In this document: piece after piece, positions 1-7,532 of the stretch | How the letters are laid out: each line of letters starts with the position of its first letter | How positions within the stretch are numbered: the stretch's first letter is position 1 | Source of the DNA: Euperipatoides rowelli | Lineage: Eukaryota; Onychophora; Udeonychophora; Euonychophora; Peripatopsidae | DNA length: 10,190 nt | NCBI GenBank assembly: GCA_003024985.2 | Contig: PXIH01S0003247.1 | Strand: one strand, 5' to 3' | Made by a program: the position numbers and the translations under genes | Notes under the pieces: model-generated | Database searches by the model: none | Told to the model about the DNA's origin: nothing | What the model saw: the letters and a program-made list of their open reading frames with translations, nothing else

Positions 1-7
1 AAGCATG

Positions 8-194
8 TCCAAGCAAGGGCGCCGTTTTGAAAAACAATCTTTTTAAGAAATTCTTATTGTAGCCAAACAAGAGTGCCCGGTCAGTTTTGCAATGCATTGT
101 GGTAAATCTAAGGTTTACTAGCATTGAGCCGAACAAGAGTGACACCCCCATTCCCCCCAAACGAATGATAAGAGCGCATGCGCCCTTGCTCGGC
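8..194. repeat. Cluster of four copies of a 15-bp GCCRARCAAGRGYGC motif
   Basis: Three forward copies lie at about 8-22 (TCCAAGCAAGGGCGC), 62-76 (GCCAAACAAGAGTGC) and 128-142 (GCCGAACAAGAGTGA). One inverted copy lies at 180-194 and reads GCCGAGCAAGGGCGC on the minus strand. The first and last copies match at 13 of 15 bases and face each other. Spacing is uneven (54, 66 and about 52 bp), so this is not a simple tandem repeat. A shortened related string (AAGCCAAGAGTGCC) occurs at 3850-3863. The cluster is much richer in GC than its surroundings. It could be a set of binding sites or the end of a mobile element; the sequence does not decide. Confidence 0.5.
174..183. promoter_or_regulatory. NRF-1-like palindrome GCGCATGCGC
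   Basis: The perfect 10-bp palindrome GCGCATGCGC is the core of the site bound by nuclear respiratory factor 1 in animals (known consensus YGCGCAYGCGCR). Here the outer bases are A and C, so the match covers the core only. It abuts the inverted copy of the 15-bp motif at 180-194, in one of the few CpG-containing patches of the window. NRF-1 sites usually lie near transcription starts, but no gene start could be identified beside it. Confidence 0.35.
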
Positions 195-906
195 ATTCTA
201 CGTTACATATAAAAGAAACCTTTATATACCGTACTGTATATATAAGAATAATTTTATAAATACACTAGCCCTTTGTAGGATATGGGTATTATTACATAAA
301 GTTGAATTGGAATTTTTAGATCCTTATAAGTTAAAGAGCCCAATAACAAAAAAGGGAAAATTAACATTTTTTGGTGTTACTTAGGCTAAGAGATGTCTAT
401 CGTTTTCTCCTGATTGTTATTGGCTTAGTTTTATGTCATCTTTTAACATCCTTTGCCGCTAATTAATCCACTGAAACAAACTACATTGCAATTTTTGAAG
501 CTATACCAATATACAATAAATAGAATGAATAAGGTAAACGAAGCTATTTACATGTTTAAGTGGTAAATTCTCAATGGTGGACTTAAACACAATCACCAAT
601 TTCAGCACAAGCAGAGTGTTACAGTCACTTCAAAATATATTAGCATCTCATATCTATACACATCGCTGAGTAAAAGTAATTTGATCCAAGATTCCACCAA
701 AGATGTTATAAAGATAGGGGAAAGAGTTACAAATCAAACCCAAAGTGGAATGCCATGAGCCTATAAATATCGCAATAGATGCTTTTTAAAAAGCGAGCCA
801 TCAAGAAAATCAATCTACACAATAATGTTCCAAAAATGTGACACAACCATCCACCATCATACTATTATTATTACGGTTTAGTTTTGCCATTTGAGTCTTA
901 TAAGTG
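195..906. other. Non-coding AT-rich stretch, no gene seen
   Basis: No ORF in this stretch looks like a protein. The longest, ending near 384, is a chance open frame in AT-rich DNA. The only clear structure is a perfect 14-bp palindrome, GCTTTTTAAAAAGC, at 781-794. A short minus-strand frame at 828-863 superficially resembles an EF-hand loop but lacks good splice sites and is treated as chance. Confidence 0.6.
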
Positions 907-1060
907 GCTGATGTAATTAACTAATGAGTTTAATAAGTGAATCCTACTATCTATATCTACAGTATATATTTAGATCTATGTACATTCTATACAGTATATA
1001 CAGGTGTATACAGTATATAATAGGCGCCAATTATTAAACTCAATGGTTTATTGTATCAGC
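907..1060. repeat. Short inverted-repeat element with 33-bp arms
   Basis: The arm at 907-939 (gctgatgtaatta...gagtttaataagtg) and the reverse complement of 1028-1060 (gctgatacaataa...gagtttaataattg) share GCTGAT, AAT and the block TGAGTTTAATAA in order, with about 80% identity. The 88-bp middle carries three TACAGTATATA palindromes. The layout resembles a very small MITE or a hairpin-forming relic. No clear target duplication was seen at the ends, so the element type is unassigned. Confidence 0.55.
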
Positions 1061-2060
1061 TGCATGTTAGCCTTAAAATGTCAAAAATAATAGACCTATG
1101 TTCAATTCAATGTTAAAAGCACTATTATAGTAATCCCAATTTTCACTTAATAGGCTCAAAATAGTCAAAATATGCTTAAAGGTCACACAAAATAGATTTT
1201 TTATCACTTATTTTCAAATAAAATCACTAAAAAAATAATACCAATGCGTTAAAAATAATTTCCCCTCCAAAAAAAAAAGTTATTTAAAAATGAAATTAGT
1301 AACTTAAGCCTTTTATCTCCCCGCTGAAAATGGTAGTGCTAAAAGCATTCTCTAGACAGGGTAGATTTCAATTAATTAGTGACATTCCATACCCTATAAA
1401 TGACTAGGATGCTTGAGTATAAGGTTCATCTGGAGTTCAAAGTAATATTAAAATAGTTTGATAAAAGCATATAGTTTGTTAAAAAACGTACATCTTTTTT
1501 TTAATAGATAAATAATTAAACTAACTTGCTTTAATTGTCCATTATACTTTGTGTGTAAGGAATCGTGTTATGGGGATTATTTAGTATTTATATATAATTT
1601 GTCTTAGTATATACAGTATGTGTATTAATGTTAAGATAGCTCAGACCAAGACGTGTGATTCACCTCGTTTGGAATAGTGTGTGTAATGAGATATACAAGG
1701 CTCTCTATAATGAAAGTTAACCCAAACATATAAATTAAGCACCCGATATCTTTCCATTCTATATCTCACTTAAGATTGGTAAATCGGCAAGTCAAACTAA
1801 AAAAAAGGAGTTGTTATCAATTTAGAAAGAAAATTAATCTAATTAGAAATTTTTTAATATTTCAAAAGATCTTTTTTTTAGTCTAAAAGTTTATATTTAA
1901 ATTAAATATAAACTTTGTTAAATTACTGAATTTTTTAAAGCAAAGTTACAATATTTTTGTAAGTAATTTATTTATTTTAAATGTGTAAATGCTTTAAAAG
2001 CAGAATTACGAAAATCTAGTTTAATAACATTTTTATATTAAATTATTTACTAATATTTCA
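1061..2060. other. Non-coding AT-rich stretch, no gene seen
   Basis: About 1 kb of A/T-run-rich sequence with no credible coding frame on either strand. The only notable item is the long palindrome at 1886-1916, listed separately. The string TTTACTAATATTTCAG just before 2061 looks like a branch point plus 3' splice site on the plus strand, but no open exon follows it. Confidence 0.55.
1886..1916. repeat. Perfect 31-nt A/T palindrome
   Basis: Arms of 15 bp (AAAGTTTATATTTAA and its exact reverse complement) surround a single central A. Such perfect AT palindromes can arise by chance in AT-rich DNA, but 15 bp without a mismatch is long. No flanking duplication or gene association is visible. 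Confidence 0.7.
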
Positions 2061-2074
2061 GAATCAAAATCAAG

Positions 2075-2240
2075 TACACTACAGGAGCAATTAAGCGACC
2101 TATACCAAAGTGCAACAGCAGTAGGCAATCCATAGTGGCTTCAGGATTGGAGCCTGGTGCAATGTCCGACCTAACTGCCAAGACAAACTCCTTAGATCAT
2201 TCTGCACGGTGCACTATGCAGCAATGATCTTTTAAAAAAT
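2075..2240. other. GC-richer patch with a 13-14 bp hairpin, origin unknown
   Basis: This patch has clearly more G and C than the flanks, which points to a distinct origin such as a repeat or an old exon. Near its right end, 2194-2230 can fold into a hairpin: AGATCATT-CTGCA pairs with TGCAGCAATGATCT with one bulged base and a loop of about 10 nt. On the minus strand one frame is open for about 48 codons (about 2053-2196), ending just before the A/T-rich flank, but I do not recognise it. It lies immediately downstream, on that strand, of the LINE-like tail at 2300-2456 and could be that element's 3' region. Confidence 0.35.
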
Positions 2241-2299
2241 TTAAGTCTGTTATGCTGTCTTCATCAAATGAATTCATACTTCATATATTTTGCTTGCTA

Positions 2300-2456
2300 G
2301 TTTCTGCACTTTTCTTTGTCCTTGGCTGCATCTTCCCAATCGACTAATGGAGAAATGTATTCTTATTAGCTTCTTATTTGCAGGGCCTATTCTTTTGGCA
2401 ACTTGCACGCTATTTTTAGTTGAACGCCATCTAATGTGAGCCCAATATTCGATCCT
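2300..2456 (-). pseudogene. Fragment resembling the C-terminal tail of a LINE reverse transcriptase
   Basis: Read on the minus strand, one frame gives a segment ERIEYWAHIRWRSTKN. About 30 codons later, after a shift of frame, comes LVDWEDAAKDKEKCRN followed by a stop. In RTE-like and related non-LTR retrotransposons, the region after the reverse transcriptase typically carries W-x-GH-I-x-R followed some 35-50 residues later by (V)DW-x2-A-A-x-D-R-x2-WR. The order and spacing here fit, but the residues are degraded (A for G, K for R, C for W) and the frame is broken. Upstream minus-strand sequence (2460-2600) keeps short open stretches without recognisable RT motifs. It could be a chance resemblance; a protein-level search would settle it. 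Confidence 0.35.
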
Positions 2457-2465
2457 TTCATTCAC

Positions 2466-3254
2466 GACTCTCCTTTAAAATGTCCTTCCCATGAGTAATT
2501 TGGTTATTTTAGTAGATGGGATTCTTCTGCACCTCTGGGTGAACAATATGATTAGTCCTTTCATGTTTTTTAATACTCTTCTATTTGTCCTTCTGTGGTC
2601 ATTGCTTTCATCCTAAATAGTGCTACTGAGGTTATTAATGAGTTTTATATGTTACTTATCATGTTACAATAGGTTGTTTCCTTAAGCCATCCTAGCTCCT
2701 TTAATTGCTTTTTCTATTCTAACTCTATAATAACTCTAGTCGATGGCTTTCTTCTTAGTGTACTGGTCTGAAAAGCCTCTAAACATCACATTGTTTGCAA
2801 CACACAGATCTTGTTTTCTCCTAACCTTATAACATCTTTCCTTCTATTTTCTATTTCCCTAAGATTCTTGATTATTACTTCGCATTTGAAAATATTCAAG
2901 GGCATTACTGCTGATTGGAAGCTAGGGGTGAATTCCTTAAAAAGAACCACTTTAAATAAAAATCCCAAAGCTTCAATCATTCAATAAACAAAACTAATAT
3001 ACAATACTGATAGTTTAATAATGGCGGTGTGAACAAACCATTCTTTTCTCATTAGAGAACGAGTCATTCAAGGTTGTGACTCATGAATCAGTTCATTCAT
3101 GAGTGAGCCAACACTAGTTGAAACAACTTAAAACAATACAAAGATATTTTAAAATTATTTTGTTTAATCTAACAATTTGGATCATCAGATAATCAATTTT
3201 TTACTTTAAACTATCATAAATTTGTATTTATTTATAAATGATAAACTAAGCTAC
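2466..3254. other. No recognisable gene; small hairpin at 3079-3104
   Basis: A minus-strand frame of 64 codons (2786-2980) is open but matches nothing I know. A perfect 10-bp hairpin occurs at 3079-3104 (ACTCATGAAT, 6-nt loop, ATTCATGAGT). Its left arm overlaps TGACTCA at 3077-3083, the consensus AP-1 half-palindrome. Any further exon of the minus-strand gene (exon at 3255-3381) would be expected in or beyond this stretch. No segment with an acceptor, an open frame and an EF-hand loop was found. Confidence 0.5.
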
Positions 3255-3381
3255 CTAAAATAATCTTCAGCTTGGTTGGAAGGCAAACCTCTTTGGGTTA
3301 TCAAGGAAGTGAATAAAGTATAGTTCATCACAGTGCTTGGATAACAATTTTCTACAAAGTCTTGATAAATAATGGCCTGCT
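3255..3381 (-). CDS. Internal exon of a minus-strand gene, EF-hand (neuronal calcium sensor-like) protein
   Basis: On the minus strand the segment is preceded by a strong 3' splice site (TTATCTTTTGCAG) and ends at TTTTAG followed by GTAGCT, an acceptable 5' splice site. Its 127 nt are 2 + 41 codons + 2, so it takes one base from the previous exon and leaves AG to start an Arg or Ser codon. The reading begins EQAIIYQDFVENCYPS and ends SNQAEDYF(R). The pattern IYxxFxxxCxPSxV followed by a phenylalanine resembles the first, calcium-free EF-hand of KChIP/neuronal calcium sensor proteins, known for its C-P-S/G motif. The end fits the YFRAFD helix that enters the next EF-hand. The composition is unlike the surrounding A/T noise. 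The next exon, expected to hold a D-x-D-x-D-G loop, was not found. Family assignment is an inference; exon status is better supported. Confidence 0.6.
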
Positions 3382-3506
3382 CTGCAAAAGATAAGTACCG
3401 TATATGAGACAACAACAGGATGTAAACAAAATACAAAAATTGATAGAACTTAGACTTTAGAATGGTATATTTATTATTATTGTGCTTATTATCAATGAAA
3501 ATTATA

Positions 3507-3610
3507 TACATTATATAAAGAAAAATAAAAAATCTATCACATTAAAATTTAGCCCGAAAACAATTTGAATTTTAATTACAATCGTTATTTAAAACTGATT
3601 TAGAAAATAA
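3507..3610 (+). repeat. Left arm of the foldback element
   Basis: This arm starts TACATTATATAAAG and ends GATTTAGAAAATAA. It pairs with 4113-4219, with only a few mismatches and small indels in the outer A-rich part. Confidence 0.8.
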
Positions 3611-4112
3611 AAAAAGGATAAATATATATTAAAGAACTTAAAGTTTCTCTCACTTATCTATCATCCACATGCCTCTATGTACATTCCAAACCGATGACCT
3701 TTTCAACTGAAAATGTTTAATTGTTCAAAACAATGGCCAATTGTGACCAAGTAGACTCTTGACCAGATCATACACATAGCAATCCCGATATTTTTCATAT
3801 TTGATAAATATTCATAACTGATAGTTCTCTTCTTTATTCAAATTGCGTCAAGCCAAGAGTGCCATTGGATAACAGAATTAACTCACACTACAGCAAAATT
3901 CTTTAATCATGTCACCACATTAAACACTCCCATCTATAAGTCAGGTCACTGAACCTTTCTCTAATGTAAATTATCATAGAAAACTAAACAACAAAAAAGA
4001 GAAAAGAAAAAAGAAATTCAACAAATAACACAGTATTTTTTGGGAAGCAAATGCTGAAGAAAGTTAAACGAAAATGCATTCGTTAAGTGTATTTCTAAAA
4101 TCCCCGATATTC

Positions 4113-4219
4113 TTATTTTCTAAATCAGTTTTAAATAACGATTGTAATTAAAATTAAAATTGTTTTCGGGCTAGAATTTTAATGTGATAGAATTTTTTAA
4201 TTTTTCTCTATATAATGTA
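4113..4219 (-). repeat. Right arm of the foldback element
   Basis: Read on the minus strand it starts TACATTATATAGAG and ends GATTTAGAAAATAA, matching the left arm over its whole length. High similarity between the arms suggests a fairly recent origin or ongoing gene conversion between them. Confidence 0.8.
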
Positions 4220-5520
4220 CGGATATTTACGGTGAAAATTTACATATTATGATCTAGGCCTAATAGTCCAGAACCATGTATTTCTCGTCTTGCATTGGAT
4301 ACAAATAGCAAGTTATTTTTATTATTTTATTTTTTTTACCTTAAAGGCCGAGCGGAGTCTTTTATATTGTCTTATTTGCCTTTAAATCTTTTCTAACTCA
4401 GGAATTATGCTGCCTGGGATGCCTATGCTGAGTTAGATTGATGGCTGTTTACACATTTGAACGTTTCATTTAATCTTTTGAATCGCTATGGACGATACGT
4501 TGTTCGGAGATTTAATCTTGTGAAAGTACCGTCAATGAATTTAACCATGGAATGGAAGTTTTTCCTTTTCATTAAATTGCGTTGTAAAAACTGTTTCTAT
4601 CTGGATTTTTTTTAAAAACTAAGTTGTGCTACGATGACTCCCAGAAGGCTTATATGATGCGTTGATTGGATTGTGTCTGCGAACAATATTCGCTTATATT
4701 CAATTTATTGAATGAGGATTATTATTAAATTGAGAGCTACTGTATCAATAAATTTAACTGTGACATTGAATTATTATCTAATTGATATCAGTAAATATTG
4801 AATATATCTGGATCATGGCAGTCAATTTGGTCATTTCAGGTGGATGTTGCGGGATTTTCAATTGATCTTTGGCTGATAAGAAGTATCGTATATTATGTAC
4901 TGTATATATTTTACTTTTTTTTTTCTTTTTCAAACTTACAGTATGTTATATTGTATAGATATACAGTATATCAAATTAACTTATTGTAAAAAGGCCCACA
5001 TCCTTCACAGGGCTAGGGCCTTTATTTGATTTCACATTAGTCTATATCTGTAGGCTATGAACTGCTCTACTTCCTTTTTTTTTGTTCTTTAATAAAGTAT
5101 AAGTATAATAATAATAATAATTATAAGCCTAAATGTACGAAGAAAGTAATCCATTGGTAAATGTTCATCAATCATATATCAAATGCTTAAAACTGTCCAA
5201 ACCAATTAAAAATCACCGTCTACAACCAATATATTATAAATTATATAAAAATAATAAACAAACTAAAAATAAATTTATGTACACAAATAAAAATCAAAAA
5301 ATTATAACGGCACCATTACAGAAATATTTGGGGAAAAGTAGCAATAATGTGCGCTAATTTGCGTACCTTGTGTCGTAGGTTTAGCGCAGTTGGTTGCGAT
5401 TATAGCGTTTAGGAAAAATATGTAATTCTAATTTAAATACTAACCCAAAAACTGGAAATAATACCGGTGAAAGAAAAATTAATGAATTATACTCAAAATT
5501 CACAAGCAATAGAATAAGAC
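4220..5520. other. Intronic or intergenic sequence with small hairpins, no recognised gene
   Basis: No recognisable gene is present. A 58-codon open stretch at 4441-4614 (plus) and a 74-codon ORF at 5133-5357 (plus, Lys/Asn-rich) match no known family and fit chance in A-rich DNA. A perfect 10-bp stem (TCTAACTCAG, 26-nt loop, CTGAGTTAGA) occupies 4392-4437. An 8-bp stem AAAGGCCC/GGGCCTTT spans 4990-5023. An ATA microsatellite lies at 5105-5121. A GC-richer bit around 5382-5405 contains a tRNA-type A-box. The last 150 bp may be the 5' untranslated part of the LINE. Confidence 0.5.
5382..5393 (+). promoter_or_regulatory. Pol III A-box-like sequence TAGCGCAGTTGG
   Basis: The 12-mer fits the tRNA A-box consensus TRGYNNARNNGG and is followed by TTGCGATTATAGCG, similar to tRNA-derived SINE heads. 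No B-box (GGTTCRANNCC) follows within about 60 bp, so a complete internal promoter is not shown. It lies about 130 bp before the presumed start codon of LINE ORF1. Confidence 0.25.
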
Positions 5521-5522
5521 AT

Positions 5523-5530
5523 GTCTAAAC
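5523..5530. repeat. hAT target-site duplication, left copy (GTCTAAAC)
   Basis: Eight bases GTCTAAAC directly precede the hAT terminus and recur exactly at 6521-6528. The sequence fits the nTnnnnAn preference of Ac-type hAT elements. Confidence 0.9.
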
Positions 5531-6520
5531 TAAGGTTTAACATTTTACCGATATTACCGATTCGATAATCGGTAATACATTTTTTTTTTTGGTTATCGAT
5601 AATGATAAAATTACCAAAGTGTACCGAATATATTATTTTAAAAAAAAATAATAATTAAGGAATCCTTAATTATATTTTATTAAAAACCAAATCAAAATAC
5701 ATATTACAAAATAATTTTATATAATTGCAAATTATCATTAAAATTGATAATAAAAGTAAAAAAAAAAAAAGCAAACTGTATTTAAATTTTTACTTATTTA
5801 AATTTTACTTAATTAGCATAATTGCTTATTGCTATTCAAAGAAAATTTTAAGCACAAATTGAAACAATATTTAAAATGTTTTCTAGTTATTCACTATTTG
5901 ACAAGTAAATGTTTAATCTTTATTGATGTTCATTTAATAAAGTTTATTTTATCATTATGTCAAAGTTTTATTTTACTCCATCTAGTCTACGCAGTGACTT
6001 ATGGAAACATTTTCATTTTGAGAATGAATTGAAAGTTAAGACAGAATGCTAATTTATTGAATTTATCAACTTCATCTGTAAATGGGTTTTTTTTTTCTTA
6101 GATTTTTAGAAGCTGAAAAATAAAATCCAAGCAGCATTTTACTCGTCCAGTTGGCTTTTGTTTTTTTACAAATAAAATTATAAAGTTATAATAACGTAAA
6201 ATTATAAAGTGTGAACTTTTTATTAAATATTTTATTTTTTTTGGTTAAAAAAATAAAATAGCATAATTTTAATAATTTAATAATAAAAATAAGTTAATTT
6301 AAGAGTCAAAATTTATTATTAAAATGAAAACAAATTTAAGTAACTAACATAAAGCATGTTGGAAAATATTTATCTTAAAGTTTTTTGTTTTTTTAATAAT
6401 GCTTAAAGTATAATATTTCTTTTATGATATTAAGTTCGGTAATAATCGGTAATTATCGATTCGATAATGAATGATAATTTTAGTTACCGATAATGATTTT
6501 TGTACCAATGTTAAACCCTA
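5531..6520. mobile_element. Non-autonomous hAT transposon, 990 bp
   Basis: The ends are TAAGGTTTAACATTT and, inverted, TAGGGTTTAACATTG (13 of 15 identical), matching the YARGG start typical of hAT elements. Perfect 8-bp duplications (GTCTAAAC) flank it, the hallmark of hAT integration. Both ends carry subterminal copies of TACCGAT/ATCGGTA and TTATCGATTCGATAA-like strings (5549-5604 and 6435-6497), which in hAT elements serve as transposase binding sites. The interior is very A/T-rich, contains a 23-nt palindrome (5651-5673), and has only a 67-codon chance frame at 5829-6032. No BED zinc finger or RNase H-like transposase is present, so mobility would have needed a transposase from elsewhere. 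Intact target copies suggest it is younger than the LINE it interrupts. Confidence 0.88.
5651..5673. repeat. 23-nt palindrome inside the hAT
   Basis: The arms ATAATTAAGGA and TCCTTAATTAT are exact reverse complements around one A. The role is unknown; it may just be an internal hairpin of this family. Confidence 0.7.
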
Positions 6521-6528
6521 GTCTAAAC
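6521..6528. repeat. hAT target-site duplication, right copy (GTCTAAAC)
   Basis: Exact repeat of 5523-5530, immediately after the terminal CCCTA of the hAT element. Confidence 0.9.
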
Positions 6529-7532
6529 ATAAAGTTGTTAATTTCAGAGAGTTTCAGTTTTGGTCCAAGGCTATTGGTGATATGGTAGTATACAACTCAA
6601 TCATAATTACTGGATATTTAAATAGAGAACTCAAAAAGTTGAGTGTTAGCCCTATTGTTAATTTTGATATACAAGAAAATTTGCTTAATGTTTTTACTCG
6701 GGTTTATCAAATGCTAATATGAAATTTTTATATATAAAATTTAAAAGCTGTGGTTTCAACAGTATAGTTGGATGGATTAAATATTCTTTCTTTGCAGGAA
6801 GAATTATTGTCAAATGAAGTTGTTCTTTCAATAGACAATATCCCTGCTGCACATGTGGAGAGCAAAATTCCTAAATTTCTTGAATCGATAGAAGTTATAC
6901 AATATAGAGCCTAGCGTATTTGAGGTCCCGGGGGAAGGGATGTCTGTAGAAATCTCTCCAGTTATATTTAAAGTTAAAATAAATAAAGGAATTGATAAAT
7001 CTGAGTTGCCTAAAGTTTGTCAGAAACAATGTCAAGCATTTGTTGAAGGCACATTGACGAGGGCCTACTTGTTTTAATTGTGCCTAACAGGGCCATTTTG
7101 AAATGTAAACTTAAATATTGTTTTAGTTGTAAGACACTGCAAGACGATGCACATAAATGTTCTGATGCTTATGCAGCCAAAGTATCGTTCAAACAAGAGT
7201 TTCTTAACACTCTTGTGCAGAGACAAACTCCACAAAATTCAATAGAGGCTTCTCCAGGCTCCGTCTCAGTTGACAGTTTTATTGATGAAACACATGATCA
7301 TTGCTGTTTTCACCTCAACATATAGAAAGTTAAAGTAGTCTATGAATTTGCAGGAAGAAATCATTGAATAAAAAATGGAATTACAATATTCTGAGGAATC
7401 CTTTGCATTTATAGATAGTAGTACCAGTAAGAGGGGAAAAAAATTCAAATGAAAATTTTAATATGGGTAATGATTCAATTCTGATATTAGATAGACAATA
7501 GTTTGCTTGTTTTTGCTGTCTCAGCCTAAAAA

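Larger units (their letters stand above)
3507..4219. mobile_element. 713-bp foldback or MITE-like element with about 105-bp inverted arms
   Basis: The two arms (3507-3610 and 4113-4219) are near-perfect reverse complements, sharing for example CTATCACATTAAAATT, AGCCCGAAAACAATTT and TTTAATTACAATCGTTATTT. The loop is about 502 bp and has no coding frame. Long terminal arms with a non-coding middle are typical of foldback elements or long-TIR MITEs. The ends do not show known superfamily termini, and a flanking TGAAAATT pair (3496-3503 and 4233-4240) does not abut the arms, so no superfamily is assigned. It lies inside the intron upstream of the 3255-3381 exon, 125 nt from its acceptor. Confidence 0.65.
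5521..7448 (+). pseudogene. LINE ORF1, gag-like zinc-knuckle protein, broken by a hAT insertion and frameshifts
   Basis: The likely start is ATG at 5521, interrupted after three codons plus one base by the hAT element and its duplicated target. The same frame resumes at 6529 (M-S-K | H-K-V-V...) and stays open to the TGA at 6720. Frame shifts follow near 6715, 6800 and 6905. At 7070-7102 a knuckle reads CFNCA*QGHF with an in-frame TAA. In the shifted frame a second Cys/His cluster follows at 7104-7160 (KCKLKYCFSC...DAHKC). Paired CCHC knuckles in this position are known from ORF1 of many LINEs, where the protein coats the element RNA. The tail 7080-7440 is Ser/Glu-rich. The exact N-terminus is an inference from frame continuity across the hAT. 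Confidence 0.55.

Noticed and set aside
178-384. 68-codon plus-strand ORF
   Set aside because: Composition follows the A/T-rich base content, no motif or homologue is recognised, and it overlaps the 15-bp motif cluster.
828-863. Minus-strand EF-hand loop-like string (SMMVDGCVTFLE), possible next exon of the gene
   Set aside because: Loop positions 1 and 3 are not acidic, the frame ends a few codons later, and no convincing acceptor or donor lies nearby.
2786-2980. 64-codon minus-strand ORF as an endonuclease piece of the LINE-like fragment
   Set aside because: Only loose resemblance to LINE endonuclease openings, with no catalytic residues visible.
3496-4240. TGAAAATT pair as an 8-bp target duplication of the foldback element
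   Set aside because: The copies are 3 and 13 bp away from the arm ends and the sequence is low complexity.
4441-4614. 58-codon open plus-strand stretch, possible exon after TTTTCTAACTCAG
   Set aside because: The stop at 4438-4440 separates it from that acceptor, and nothing in it is recognised.
4990-5023. Terminator-like hairpin AAAGGCCC/GGGCCTTT followed by T-rich sequence
   Set aside because: Rho-independent terminators do not apply in a eukaryotic genome, and the 18-nt loop is long. Kept only as a hairpin.
5133-5357. 74-codon Lys/Asn/Tyr-rich plus-strand ORF
   Set aside because: The amino acids are those expected from A-rich DNA. It has no domain, no recognised family and follows a microsatellite.
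5829-6032. 67-codon ORF inside the hAT element as a transposase remnant
   Set aside because: No BED finger or hAT transposase motif; it is a hydrophobic A/T-driven frame.
6779-6810. TTCTTTCTTTGCAG before GAAGAATTATTG as a host plus-strand splice acceptor
   Set aside because: The following frame belongs to the broken LINE ORF1, which needs no splicing.
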